Shown here: piece by piece, positions 47,052 to 55,363 of the stretch
Layout of the letters: each line of letters begins with the position of its first letter
How positions within the stretch are numbered: the first letter of the stretch is position 1
Source of the DNA: Alphaproteobacteria bacterium LSUCC0684
GTDB taxonomy: Bacteria; Pseudomonadota; Alphaproteobacteria; Puniceispirillales; UBA1172
Direction of reading: 5' to 3'
DNA length: 64,000 nucleotides
Assembly (NCBI GenBank): GCA_041228335.1
Contig: CP166130.1
Span: forward strand, 1,450,638 to 1,514,637
Notes under the pieces: model-generated
What the model was told of the DNA's origin: nothing
Seen by the model: the letters and a program-made list of their open reading frames with translations, nothing else
Database searches by the model: none
Program-made: the position numbers and the translations under genes

Positions 47052-48317
47052 TCACTCGACCTTGCCCACGATCAGGCTGGCATTGGTGCCGCCGAAGCCA
47101 AAGGAATTGGACATCACGTTGCGCACGGTTTTCTTTTTTGATTTATGCGGAACAAGATCGAGATCCGCCACTTCATCTGCCGGATCATCAAGATTTCTTG
47201 TCGGAGGTACGGTATCTGTGTAGCTTGCCATAATCGAGAAAATCGCCTCGATTGCACCGGCGGCGCCCAGAAGATGCCCGGTTGCGCTCTTGGTAGATGA
47301 CATTGACATGTTCTTGACCGCCGAACCGAATAGACGTTTTATTGCTCCTGCCTCAATAACATCACCAAGCGGGGTTGAGGTTCCGTGAGCATTGACATAA
47401 TCCATATCCTGAGGGGCAAGGCCGGAATCCCTTAAGGCCGCCTGCATGGCGCGAAAGCCGCCATCGCCATCATCGGCTGGAGCAGTGATATGGTGGGCAT
47501 CGCCGGAAAGACCATATCCCTTGATCTCACCATAAATCGTAGCGCCCCTTGCCTTGGCATGTTCATATTCTTCAAGAACAACGACGCCAGCCCCCTCACC
47601 CATGACAAAACCGTCACGTCCCTTGTCCCAAGGGCGGGAAGCAGCCGCAGGATTATCGTTGAAACCGGTAGAGAGCGCCCTTGCGGCGGCAAAACCGGCC
47701 ACGCCGAGGCGGCAGATTGCAGCTTCCGCGCCACCAGCAACCATCACATCCGCATCACCGTATTTGATAAGCCTTGCAGCATCACCTATCGCATGACATC
47801 CGGTTGAACATGCCGTAACAACAGAATGATTAGGGCCTTTGAAACCGAATTTGATCGAAACCTGGCCGGAGATGAGGTTAATCAGCGAGGATGGAATAAA
47901 GAAAGGACTGATCCGGCGCGGCCCGCGTTCATCCATCAATCGTCCGGTTTCATAAATTGTCTGCAAGCCGCCAATCCCTGAGCCAATCATCACGCCGGTG
48001 CGGTGCTGCTTTTCTTCATCATCAGCAACCCAGCCAGAGTGCTCAACTGCCATGATGGATGCGATGAGACCATAGAGAATAAAAGGGTCGATTTTACGCT
48101 GATCCTTGGGTTCAACCCAGTCATCGGCGTTAAGTGTTCCGCCAGTGCCGTCGCCACGAGGTATCATCGCGGCAATCTGGCAGGGCAGGTCCTCCACCTC
48201 AAAACTATCGATCTTACGGAACCCGTGCTGTCCATCAAGCAGGGCATTCCAGTTATGATCAAGTCCGGCACCTAAAGGGCTGACTATTCCCATTCCGGTG
48301 ACGACAACACGTCTCAT
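47052..48317 (-). CDS. fabF: Beta-ketoacyl-ACP synthase II
   Basis: 421 residues. Elongates acyl-ACP in fatty-acid synthesis. The catalytic Cys is in VTACSTGCHAIGDA, and the two His are in NAHGTSTPLGD and KSATGHLLGAAGA. The ATG at 48317 gives the family N-terminus MRRVVVTG, but an in-frame TTG at 48323 has better spacing (6 nt) from AGGA, so translation may begin two codons earlier. It follows acpP by about 30 nt. Confidence 0.96.
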   Translation of the reverse strand: MRRVVVTGMGIVSPLGAGLDHNWNALLDGQHGFRKIDSFEVEDLPCQIAAMIPRGDGTGGTLNADDWVEPKDQRKIDPFILYGLIASIMAVEHSGWVADDEEKQHRTGVMIGSGIGGLQTIYETGRLMDERGPRRISPFFIPSSLINLISGQVSIKFGFKGPNHSVVTACSTGCHAIGDAARLIKYGDADVMVAGGAEAAICRLGVAGFAAARALSTGFNDNPAAASRPWDKGRDGFVMGEGAGVVVLEEYEHAKARGATIYGEIKGYGLSGDAHHITAPADDGDGGFRAMQAALRDSGLAPQDMDYVNAHGTSTPLGDVIEAGAIKRLFGSAVKNMSMSSTKSATGHLLGAAGAIEAIFSIMASYTDTVPPTRNLDDPADEVADLDLVPHKSKKKTVRNVMSNSFGFGGTNASLIVGKVE

Positions 48318-48347
48318 GGTCAATGCTAGTCCTGAGGTGGAAAAAGG

Positions 48348-48584
48348 TTAGGAACCGTTGGCGCTGATGAAATCAACGGCGTCTTTGACCGTCTGGATCT
48401 TTTCCGCGGCATCATCGGGGATTTCGCACCCGAATTCTTCTTCAAAAGCCATAACCAGTTCTACTGTATCCAGGCTATCTGCACCGAGATCGTCGATAAA
48501 GCTTGCGCCCTCTACCACCTTGGAATCTTCAACACCGAGGTGCTCAACAACAATCTTTTTGACGCGATCTGCAATGTCACTCAT
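48348..48584 (-). CDS. acpP: Acyl carrier protein
   Basis: 78 residues, strongly acidic. Carries growing acyl chains on phosphopantetheine attached to Ser37 in [17 protein letters not shown] lies 8 nt upstream of the ATG at 48584; the frame could extend to 48602 but the canonical start is clear. It lies between fabG and fabF with a 185-nt leader that contains two palindromes and a -10 element. Confidence 0.98.
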   Translation of the reverse strand: MSDIADRVKKIVVEHLGVEDSKVVEGASFIDDLGADSLDTVELVMAFEEEFGCEIPDDAAEKIQTVKDAVDFISANGS

Positions 48585-48611
48585 CGTGGTCTCCCCTTGC
48601 AACGGGTTGGA

Positions 48612-48617
48612 ATTATA
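48612..48617 (-). promoter_or_regulatory. -10 element, probable acpP promoter
   Basis: A consensus TATAAT on the minus strand, 28 nt before the acpP start. A -35 with ideal spacing is not evident. A separate promoter would suit the high demand for acyl carrier protein compared with the fab enzymes. Confidence 0.4.
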
Positions 48618-48675
48618 AGTTTAGCGCGGTTTGCGCCGTGATAATGAAGCGTTTAGATAACAAATATTTTCCCGA

Positions 48676-48708
48676 AAGGCTAGCCTTCGATTACGTGTAT
48701 TTTACACG
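48676..48708. other. Two adjacent palindromes in the fabG-acpP spacer
   Basis: AAGGCTAGCCTT at 48676-48687 is a perfect 12-bp palindrome. Seven bases further, CGTGTA-TTT-TACACG at 48694-48708 is a second dyad, with partly pairing flanks ATTA and TAAT. They lie upstream of the acpP -10 on the minus strand and could be operator sites or a weak attenuator after fabG. Confidence 0.4.
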
Positions 48709-48769
48709 ATAATGACATCATTGCCATCGTGAAGAATTGATCCTCTCCTCTTCACCTGACAGAGGGATT

Positions 48770-49510
48770 CTAGAGCATTGCCATCCCGCCATTAATATGA
48801 AGAGTGGCGCCGGTGAGATACCCGGCTTCTTCACTGGCAAGAAAGGCGACTGCCGCGGCAACTTCATTAGCCTCACCCAGTCTGGCGGCTGGTATTCCTC
48901 CCATGAGCGAAGCTTTCTGATCTTCGCTGAGGGCATCCGTCATAGGCGTGCGAATAAAGCCTGGAGCAACGATATTGGCCGTCACCCCGCGGGAGGCAAC
49001 TTCGGCGGCCAAGGCTTTTGTAAACCCTGTCAGTCCGGCTTTGGCGGCAGCGTAATTAGCCTGCCCCGGATTGCCCGTATACCCAACGATGGAAGACATC
49101 TGGATGATCCGCCCCCACCGTGCCTTCATCATACCGCGCAACGCTGACCTCGAAAGCATCATCGCTGCCTTGAGATTTACGTTCATGACGGCATCCCAGT
49201 CTTCGTCTTTCATCCGCATCAGCAGATTATCCCGGGTAATACCGGCGTTATTGACCAAAATATCGATCGGCGCGCCGGTAGCATCACCTGCCCTTGCGAC
49301 AAGTCCAGACACATCATCGGCATCAGAGAGATTTGCAACAAGCACTTCGCAGCGGCCATCAAGGCGTGATGCAACATCATCAAGCACCGCCTGACGCGTG
49401 CCAGTGAGCACAACTGTCGCGCCCTGACGATGAAGAGCTTCGGCAACTTCGGCACCAATCCCGCCACTTGCGCCAGTGACAAGTGCGGTATGTCCGTTCA
49501 GTTCAAACAT
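48770..49510 (-). CDS. fabG: 3-oxoacyl-ACP reductase
   Basis: 246 residues, a classical SDR. NADPH-dependent reduction of 3-oxoacyl-ACP. Cofactor motif TGASGGIGAEVA, NNAGITRDNLLMRM (FabG signature), and the catalytic Ser in MSSIVGYTGN with YAAAKAG (Tyr and Lys). It is 33 nt after fabD on the same strand. Confidence 0.97.
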   Translation of the reverse strand: MFELNGHTALVTGASGGIGAEVAEALHRQGATVVLTGTRQAVLDDVASRLDGRCEVLVANLSDADDVSGLVARAGDATGAPIDILVNNAGITRDNLLMRMKDEDWDAVMNVNLKAAMMLSRSALRGMMKARWGRIIQMSSIVGYTGNPGQANYAAAKAGLTGFTKALAAEVASRGVTANIVAPGFIRTPMTDALSEDQKASLMGGIPAARLGEANEVAAAVAFLASEEAGYLTGATLHINGGMAML

Positions 49511-49543
49511 GCGAATCCCCCTTTAATGAGTGGTTTTGCCTGC

Positions 49544-50488
49544 CTAGCCCATAAGCTCGGCAAAAGCCTTGATATCTTCCGGTGTTTCCACATTCAACGC
49601 GGTCGCATCAGGCAAAGTTCGCTTTACCAACCCGGTCAGAACCTTTCCGGTGCCAATCTCAATAAATCGCTCGATGCCAGATTGAGCCATGTTAATCAAT
49701 GTCTCATGCCAGCGAACAAGCCCCGTAACCTGGGTGATAAGATTCTCACGGAGAATAGAAGGGTCCGTCTCCGGTGCTGCAGTAACATTGCAAAACAACG
49801 GCAGGCTGGGCGGATGCATCGTCACCCCGGCCAGCGCCGTTGCCATGGCATCAGCGGCAGGCGCCATCAAGCGGCAATGAAAAGGAGCACTTACCGGCAG
49901 TTTGATGGCACGGCGGATACCCATTTCTTTAGCGAGTTCCAGCGCCTCATCCACATCAGCAACTGCGCCACTGATAACCACCTGCCCTGGAGCATTGTCA
50001 TTGGCCATATCTAGCGCATTCCAGTTTTTATGATTGATAATGGTCTCTACCTGTTCACGATCAGCGCCAAGGAGAGCGGCCATTGCGCCCTCTCCCACTG
50101 GCACTGCATTCTGCATGGAATCCCCTCTGAGACGGAGAAGTTTTGCTGCAGTTGCTATATCAAACGTACCAGCCGCCGCAAGAGCTGCGTATTCCCCGAG
50201 CGAGTGGCCGGCTACGGCATCACCGAGTTGATCAATAGATTTGCCTAATTGCTCTTCAATTACTCGTGTAACCATGAGTGCTGTTGTCATCAACGCAGGC
50301 TGCGCATTGCGAGTCATGCGAAGCGTGTCTTCAGGGCCTTCTTTCATGACCTTACCCAACCCGCCACCAAGCGCTGCATCGACTTCTTCCATTACCGAGC
50401 GCGCAACGGGAAACGCCTCAAGAAGCGCTTTCCCCATTCCGACTGCTTGCGACCCCTGCCCCGGGAAAAGAAAAGCTGTTTTTGTCAT
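49544..50488 (-). CDS. fabD: Malonyl-CoA:ACP transacylase
   Basis: 314 residues. Loads malonyl groups onto ACP. The start FLFPGQGSQAVGMGKAL, the nucleophile Ser in AGHSLGEYAAL, the Arg segment LLRLRGDSMQ and the His in VSAPFHCRLM are present. It is first of the fabD-fabG-acpP-fabF-mltG-gmk group and has a recognisable promoter upstream. Confidence 0.97.
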   Translation of the reverse strand: MTKTAFLFPGQGSQAVGMGKALLEAFPVARSVMEEVDAALGGGLGKVMKEGPEDTLRMTRNAQPALMTTALMVTRVIEEQLGKSIDQLGDAVAGHSLGEYAALAAAGTFDIATAAKLLRLRGDSMQNAVPVGEGAMAALLGADREQVETIINHKNWNALDMANDNAPGQVVISGAVADVDEALELAKEMGIRRAIKLPVSAPFHCRLMAPAADAMATALAGVTMHPPSLPLFCNVTAAPETDPSILRENLITQVTGLVRWHETLINMAQSGIERFIEIGTGKVLTGLVKRTLPDATALNVETPEDIKAFAELMG

Positions 50489-50525
50489 GCCATGCCTGTA
50501 AATTGGGTTTATCGATTAAGAATTT

Positions 50526-50554
50526 GCTATAGCATTGATCCCATACCCCGGCAA
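50526..50554 (-). promoter_or_regulatory. Probable fabD promoter
   Basis: On the minus strand TTGCCG (50554-50549) and TATAGC (50531-50526) are spaced exactly 17 bp, each matching four of six consensus bases. It lies about 40 nt before the fabD start. Confidence 0.45.
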
Positions 50555-50581
50555 GCCAAGCCCAAGGACTGCCATGCTTAA

Positions 50582-50779
50582 CTATAGCGATGCCATCCAG
50601 TTGCTTCGATGCCAGTTGATCACAAATCCAACCGCAACGATGACCACAAGGATCAGCGCATAACTTAACAGACGCTTTGTAGTTGGGGAAATGTCAGTGC
50701 TTTCAATCCTGTCATACGCTTTCCAAGCAACAAACATCAGCACAAGAATACCGACACCACCCACAAGTACTGTATCCAT
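50582..50779 (-). CDS. Small two-helix membrane protein divergent from proteorhodopsin
   Basis: 65 residues, not recognised. Two hydrophobic helices (VGGVGILVLMFVAWKAY and LLSYALILVVIVAVGFVIN) are joined by a short polar loop (DRIESTDISPTTKR) and followed by a short WHRSNWMASL tail. AGGA lies 7 nt before the ATG, supporting translation. It is divergent from proteorhodopsin across a 206-nt AT-rich region and may share regulation with it, or belong to the fab side. No function can be assigned. Confidence 0.65.
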   Translation of the reverse strand: MDTVLVGGVGILVLMFVAWKAYDRIESTDISPTTKRLLSYALILVVIVAVGFVINWHRSNWMASL

Positions 50780-50820
50780 CTTTCATTCCTGTATGATTGA
50801 AATTTAAAAATTATTATTAA

Positions 50821-50974
50821 TCTAACAAAATTATTTCATATAAAAAACAATATTTTACATAAACATACTTATAAAAAATTAATCTAAATAATTGCCCCGC
50901 CCCATTTCCGACATATTTTGACCTCCAAGGTGAATGAATTTTTTCCATTCATCGTAAATAAACTCAACGTTGAG
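50821..50974 (+). promoter_or_regulatory. Proteorhodopsin upstream region: G-free AT tract and palindrome at the ribosome-binding site
   Basis: Bases 50821-50880 contain seven C and no G on the plus strand, an extreme AT tract that could act as an UP element or flexible promoter DNA; TTTACA and TATAAA-like motifs are present but not at ideal spacing. Just before the gene, CTCAACGTTGAG at 50963-50974 is a perfect 12-bp palindrome that runs into the Shine-Dalgarno GAGGAG, 8 nt before the ATG. It could pair as RNA or bind a dimeric regulator. Confidence 0.45.
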
Positions 50975-50985
50975 GAGTATCTACA

Positions 50986-51756
50986 ATGAAGATGCTGAAT
51001 AAAGTCACTAAACTGGCTATCCCTGCAGCAGCATTCTCTTTTATGCCCATGGTAGCCAATGCAGCTCAAAACCTGCAGCAGGATGATTTTGTCGGAATTT
51101 CCTTCTGGCTTATCTCCATGGCCCTGATTGCCTCCACGGCTTTCTTCTTCCTGGAAACACAGCGTGTTTCCGCCAAGTGGAAGACGTCTCTTGTCGTGTC
51201 GGGTATGGTCACCATGGTTGCTGCTGTTCACTACTTCTACATGCGTGATGTATGGGTGGCGACAGGCGACACACCAACCGTGTATCGTTATATTGACTGG
51301 CTGATTACCGTTCCATTGCTGATGGTTGAATTCTACCTGATCCTGCGGGCGATTACCAACGTGTCATCCGGCGTTTTCTGGCGCCTGATCATTGGTACCA
51401 TGGTGATGCTGGTTGGTGGATATCTCGGCGAAGCCGGATATATCAACATCACCCTCGGCTTCATCATCGGGATGGCAGGCTGGATTTACGTTCTTTATGA
51501 AATCTTTGCCGGTGAAGCAGGCAAGCTGAATGCTGGTTCTGCACCAGCTTCCGTTCAGTCTGCTTTCAACACCATGCGTTGGATTGTAACCATCGGCTGG
51601 GCGATTTATCCGCTTGGCTATTTCTTCGGATACATGACTGCCAGCGCCAGCATGGAAAGCCTGAACGTGATCTACAACCTCGCCGACGTTCTCAACAAGA
51701 TCGCCTTTGGTGTGATCATCTGGAGCGTTGCCGTGTCTGAATCAGAAAAGGCCTAA
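50986..51756 (+). CDS. Proteorhodopsin (green-absorbing type proton pump)
   Basis: 256 residues with a cleavable signal peptide ending near PMVANAA and seven transmembrane helices. The retinal Schiff-base Lys238 is in NLADVLNKIAFG. The proton acceptor Asp104 and donor Glu115 are in RYIDWLITVPLL and MVEFYLIL, so it should pump protons outward. Leu112 occupies the spectral tuning site (position 105 of the first described protein), predicting green absorption. His82 matches the conserved His partner of the acceptor. It heads the retinal pathway genes, and a stable hairpin follows its stop codon. Confidence 0.97.
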   Translation: MKMLNKVTKLAIPAAAFSFMPMVANAAQNLQQDDFVGISFWLISMALIASTAFFFLETQRVSAKWKTSLVVSGMVTMVAAVHYFYMRDVWVATGDTPTVYRYIDWLITVPLLMVEFYLILRAITNVSSGVFWRLIIGTMVMLVGGYLGEAGYINITLGFIIGMAGWIYVLYEIFAGEAGKLNAGSAPASVQSAFNTMRWIVTIGWAIYPLGYFFGYMTASASMESLNVIYNLADVLNKIAFGVIIWSVAVSESEKA

Positions 51757-51765
51757 ACATCAAGT

Positions 51766-51793
51766 TTCGGGCAATCCATCAGGGTTGCCCGAA
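51766..51793 (+). promoter_or_regulatory. Intercistronic hairpin between proteorhodopsin and crtE
   Basis: TTCGGGCAATCC pairs with GGGTTGCCCGAA around the loop ATCA: a 12-bp stem with one G-U pair, starting 10 nt after the opsin stop. No T-run follows, so it is not a full intrinsic terminator. It could protect the opsin message from 3' exonucleases or partly stop transcription, giving more opsin than enzymes. Confidence 0.65.
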
Positions 51794-51831
51794 CTCTCCC
51801 ACGACAATGAAAAGAGCTTAAGGGGGAAATT

Positions 51832-52851
51832 ATGGATGATCTTGCTTTTAATGCCCTCGAGGTGACCAGGCTTAACCCTGCGGCAACCCAAAACGCAGAC
51901 CCCCTTTCAAATATCCGCACCCTTATTCTGAATTCACTGCCTGATGCAGATGAACCGCTTGGCCAGGCCGCGCACCACCATTTTGAAGATCCAGGAAAAA
52001 TGCTGCGCGCCGGACTTGCTCTCTCCACCGGCAAAGCGTTTGGCATTCAGCCCGAAGCCTGCATGAACTGGGCTGCAGCAATTGAAGTTTTGCACAATGC
52101 TTCACTGATCCATGATGATATTTCCGATGGTGACACCGCACGCCGTGGCAGGCCTTCGATCTGGGCTGCCTTTGGTCGTGATACTGCCCTCGCTCTCGGT
52201 GACTGGTTGATTGCACTATCCTTTGAATTTGCTGCAAAAGCCGCGATTGCAGGAAGCAACCCTAAACTTGTTGCAACACTCTCCCATCATATGAAAGACA
52301 CCACTACCGGTCAGGCCATGGAATTTGAAACAACAGGCTACCCTGACTGGAGATGTTATCGACAGATTATCAGGGGCAAGACAGCCCCGCTTTTCATCGC
52401 TCCGGTGGAAGGAATGGCTCTCCTTGCTGGTCGGGACGATATTGTTGAACCGATCACCCAGTATTTTAACGCCGTTGGCACCGCTTACCAGGTGGCGAAT
52501 GATATTCTTAACATCCTCGGGACCGATGGCGCTATCAATCCCGCGTCAGATCTTGCCCGCCGGGCACCAAACGGGGTCATCGTGACCTTTCGAAACCTTC
52601 TGGTTGGAAAAGAAGCCCGGGAATTTGACTCCTGGCTGTTATCAGGAGATCAAGGCCAGGTAGCAATGTGGTATCACCAGCTGCTTCAATCTTCGGCAAT
52701 TAAGGTAACCACCGAGTTGATGAATGGTATCCTGCGGGATGCGGAAAACAAGGCAACCTTTGTCCCCCATGAGTTGAGCCATATTGTCCAGCCTATTCAA
52801 AAACTGCTAACATCGATTTGTTCGCTTTCGCTGGAACACGCCGCTGAATAA
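51832..52851 (+). CDS. crtE: Geranylgeranyl diphosphate synthase (polyprenyl synthetase family)
   Basis: 339 residues. Makes the C20 precursor of carotenoids. The first Asp-rich motif is intact (HDDISDGD, Asp95, Asp96 and Asp99), TTTGQAMEFE and RGKTAPLF follow. The second Asp-rich motif, usually DDxxD, reads NDILN (Asn223 to Asn227), keeping only the central Asp. It is 75 nt after the opsin gene and starts the crtE-crtI-crtB-crtY-blh-fni run. Confidence 0.9.
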   Translation: MDDLAFNALEVTRLNPAATQNADPLSNIRTLILNSLPDADEPLGQAAHHHFEDPGKMLRAGLALSTGKAFGIQPEACMNWAAAIEVLHNASLIHDDISDGDTARRGRPSIWAAFGRDTALALGDWLIALSFEFAAKAAIAGSNPKLVATLSHHMKDTTTGQAMEFETTGYPDWRCYRQIIRGKTAPLFIAPVEGMALLAGRDDIVEPITQYFNAVGTAYQVANDILNILGTDGAINPASDLARRAPNGVIVTFRNLLVGKEAREFDSWLLSGDQGQVAMWYHQLLQSSAIKVTTELMNGILRDAENKATFVPHELSHIVQPIQKLLTSICSLSLEHAAE

Positions 52852-52876
52852 CTTTCCCCTGAGGGATACGAATACC

Positions 52877-54397
52877 ATGAAAAAGCCCGATAGCTACCGG
52901 ACCAACGGCCAGAAAGTTCTGGTGATCGGCGCGGGGTTTGGCGGTATTGCATCAGCCCTGAGGATGCGGGCCCGGGGGTATGATGTCACGCTGGTGGACA
53001 GGATGAACGCCATTGGCGGACGCGCCCAGGTATTTGAACGTGGCGGTTTCCGGCATGATGCTGGTCCGACCGTCGTGACAGCTCCATTTCTTTTTGATGA
53101 ACTCTTCGAACTTTTTGGTGAGAAGCGGGAAGATCACGTCGAGTTTCGACCTCTTGATCCCTGGTACAGGTTTGTTTTCAATACTGGTGAGACTTTCGAT
53201 TATCGGGCAAGCGTTGAAGACACGATGACCGAAATCGAACGGTTTTCGCCTGAAGACAAGAAAGGATATGAGCGCCTGCTGAAAGCATCAAAGGATATCT
53301 TTGAAATCGGCTTTGAACGGCTCGCCGCGCGTCCGTTTACCCGTTTCTTCACGATGGTTCAGCAGATACCGGCTCTGCTCAAGCTCAGAAGCTACATGAC
53401 CGTTGCCCAGATGGTGAACAGTCATATCCGCCACCCGCTACTTCGCCAGGCTTTTTCGATCCATCCACTTCTTGTGGGGGGCAATCCATTTTCGACAACC
53501 TCGATCTATACCCTGATCCATTATCTTGAACGACGCTGGGGCGTCTGGTTCGCCATGGGAGGAACTGGCAAACTGGTGGCCGAATTGATGAATTTGATGG
53601 AACGGCAGGGGATTGATGTCAGGCTTGGTGTTGATATTGAACACATCACCCTTCAGAACGGCCTCGCCAATGGCGCAGTTGCGACCAACGGAGATGTGTT
53701 TGAAGCAGACCGGGTTATCTGCAATGGCGATCCGCCGACTGTCTATGCCCAGATGATGCCTGAGGGCCACAACCGTCCCAAAAAGACTCTTCCTGAACGC
53801 ATGACCCATTATTCCATGGGGCTTTACGTGCTTTTCTTTGGCACCCGCAAATCCTACCCGGATATAGCTCATCACACTATCTGGATGGGGCCGAGATATA
53901 GAGAGCTGCTCAAGGATATTTTTGATCGGAAAATTCTTGCCGATGATTTTTCGCTCTACCTCCATCGCCCAACAGCGACCGATAAAAGTTTCGCCCCGGA
54001 GGGTTGTGACAGTTTCTATGTGCTCTGCCCGGTGCCCAATCTTCTTGGCAAGGTTGACTGGAATATTGAAGGTGAACGTCTCAAGACCCGGATAACCGAC
54101 GCCCTTGAACGCACCATCATGCCGGGCCTTTCCGAAGCGATGTGTGAAGAATTCTGGATGACACCCGAGGATTTCAAAAAGGATTATCGGGCCATGCACG
54201 GCACCGGGTTTTCGATTGCACCCATCTTTTCGCAATCGGCCTGGTTTCGCTACCATAATCGTGACCCGGATATTCCTAATCTGTATTTTGCCGCCGCCGG
54301 GGCCCACCCTGGCGCGGGGATGCCTGGAGTTCTCTGTTCTGCCAAGGTTGTTGAGGCACTGGTGGCAGAAGATGAGGCAACGCATCGGGTGGCGTGA
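52877..54397 (+). CDS. crtI: Phytoene desaturase
   Basis: 506 residues. FAD enzyme that converts phytoene to lycopene by four desaturations. The FAD-binding VIGAGFGGIASALRM and GGRAQVFERGGFRHDAGPTV are at the start, and the bacterial phytoene dehydrogenase signature YFAAAGAHPGAGMPGVL is at the C-terminus. 25 nt separate it from crtE. CrtI-type enzymes that stop at neurosporene exist, but beta-carotene use downstream favours lycopene. Confidence 0.95.
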   Translation: MKKPDSYRTNGQKVLVIGAGFGGIASALRMRARGYDVTLVDRMNAIGGRAQVFERGGFRHDAGPTVVTAPFLFDELFELFGEKREDHVEFRPLDPWYRFVFNTGETFDYRASVEDTMTEIERFSPEDKKGYERLLKASKDIFEIGFERLAARPFTRFFTMVQQIPALLKLRSYMTVAQMVNSHIRHPLLRQAFSIHPLLVGGNPFSTTSIYTLIHYLERRWGVWFAMGGTGKLVAELMNLMERQGIDVRLGVDIEHITLQNGLANGAVATNGDVFEADRVICNGDPPTVYAQMMPEGHNRPKKTLPERMTHYSMGLYVLFFGTRKSYPDIAHHTIWMGPRYRELLKDIFDRKILADDFSLYLHRPTATDKSFAPEGCDSFYVLCPVPNLLGKVDWNIEGERLKTRITDALERTIMPGLSEAMCEEFWMTPEDFKKDYRAMHGTGFSIAPIFSQSAWFRYHNRDPDIPNLYFAAAGAHPGAGMPGVLCSAKVVEALVAEDEATHRVA

Positions 54398-54445
54398 AGA
54401 ATTGATGGCTTGATAGCAATGATCAGAGGCTGATGTGAGGAAACA

Positions 54446-55363
54446 ATGACCGAAGCCATGATCCTAGAGGCAGAAATGACCCTCCGCCAGGAAGGCCGCA
54501 CCTTCCATTGGGCAAGGCGGTTTCTTGGTCAGGGTATGGGGCAGGACGCCGCGAGGCTCTATGCTTTCTGCCGCCTGCTTGATGATCTTGCTGACGGCGA
54601 TCTGCCCAACGGAGCAAGACGGTTGATGTCCATCCGTGACAGCCTGTTGGGAAATACAACCGCCCTTGATCCTGCCCTGCTTGAATTCCGCCCTTTCATA
54701 CATGTTAAAAATTTGCCTGAAGATGTGCTTATCGCTCTCATTGATGGACTTCTGATGGATCAGGAAACAGTCCTGCTCGGTACAAGAGAAGATCTGGCAA
54801 GATACAGCTATCATGTGGCCGGTACTGTCGGGATCCTGATGTGCCGTATCCTCGACTGCGACAGCCCCGAAGCAACGGCGTTTGCCATCGATCTCGGGAT
54901 TGCCATGCAGCTTACCAATATTGCCCGGGATGTGCTTGAGGATGCCCATATGGGACGTCGTTATCTGCCCGGGGACTGGGTTGGCGGAATAACTCCACGC
55001 GAAATCGTCCTCGCCACACAAGAAGCCGACGCCATGATCATCAAACAGGTTGCCGAAGGTGTCATGCGCACCCTGTCACTTGCGGAAACCTATTACGAAA
55101 GCGGGATCATGGGGCTCAGCTATCTTCCCATGAGAGCGCATATCGCCATCCTCATTGCTGCCCGGGCTTACCGTCAGATCGGGCTCCAGCTCGCTCGTCA
55201 AGGTTATAACTGGCAGGACGGAAGGCAGGTGACATCCACGGCAACAAAGGCATGTTCGAGCATCGCCGCCTTACCGCTCATGCGGTACAGATCAAAGGCC
55301 GTACTCCCCCATGATGACCGTCTGCATCATGGCCTTGAAGGCCTTCCCCATGCCCGGGGATAG
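54446..55363 (+). CDS. crtB: Phytoene synthase
   Basis: 305 residues. Condenses two GGPP to phytoene. The first Asp motif is CRLLDDLAD and the second is TNIARDVLEDAHMGRRYLP, both intact. TFHWARRFLGQ near the start corresponds to the usual FYxA segment. The 3' end overlaps crtY by 14 nt. Confidence 0.94.
   Translation: MTEAMILEAEMTLRQEGRTFHWARRFLGQGMGQDAARLYAFCRLLDDLADGDLPNGARRLMSIRDSLLGNTTALDPALLEFRPFIHVKNLPEDVLIALIDGLLMDQETVLLGTREDLARYSYHVAGTVGILMCRILDCDSPEATAFAIDLGIAMQLTNIARDVLEDAHMGRRYLPGDWVGGITPREIVLATQEADAMIIKQVAEGVMRTLSLAETYYESGIMGLSYLPMRAHIAILIAARAYRQIGLQLARQGYNWQDGRQVTSTATKACSSIAALPLMRYRSKAVLPHDDRLHHGLEGLPHARG

Noticed and set aside
50934-50952. ATGAAT and ATTCAT inverted repeat in the opsin leader
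   Set aside because: Only 6 AT-rich bp around a 7-nt loop, weak and expected by chance in this AT-rich segment.
53438-54385. Open frame of 315 codons on the minus strand inside crtI
   Set aside because: Antisense to a complete phytoene desaturase with all motifs; the translated sequence is unlike any protein family I know.
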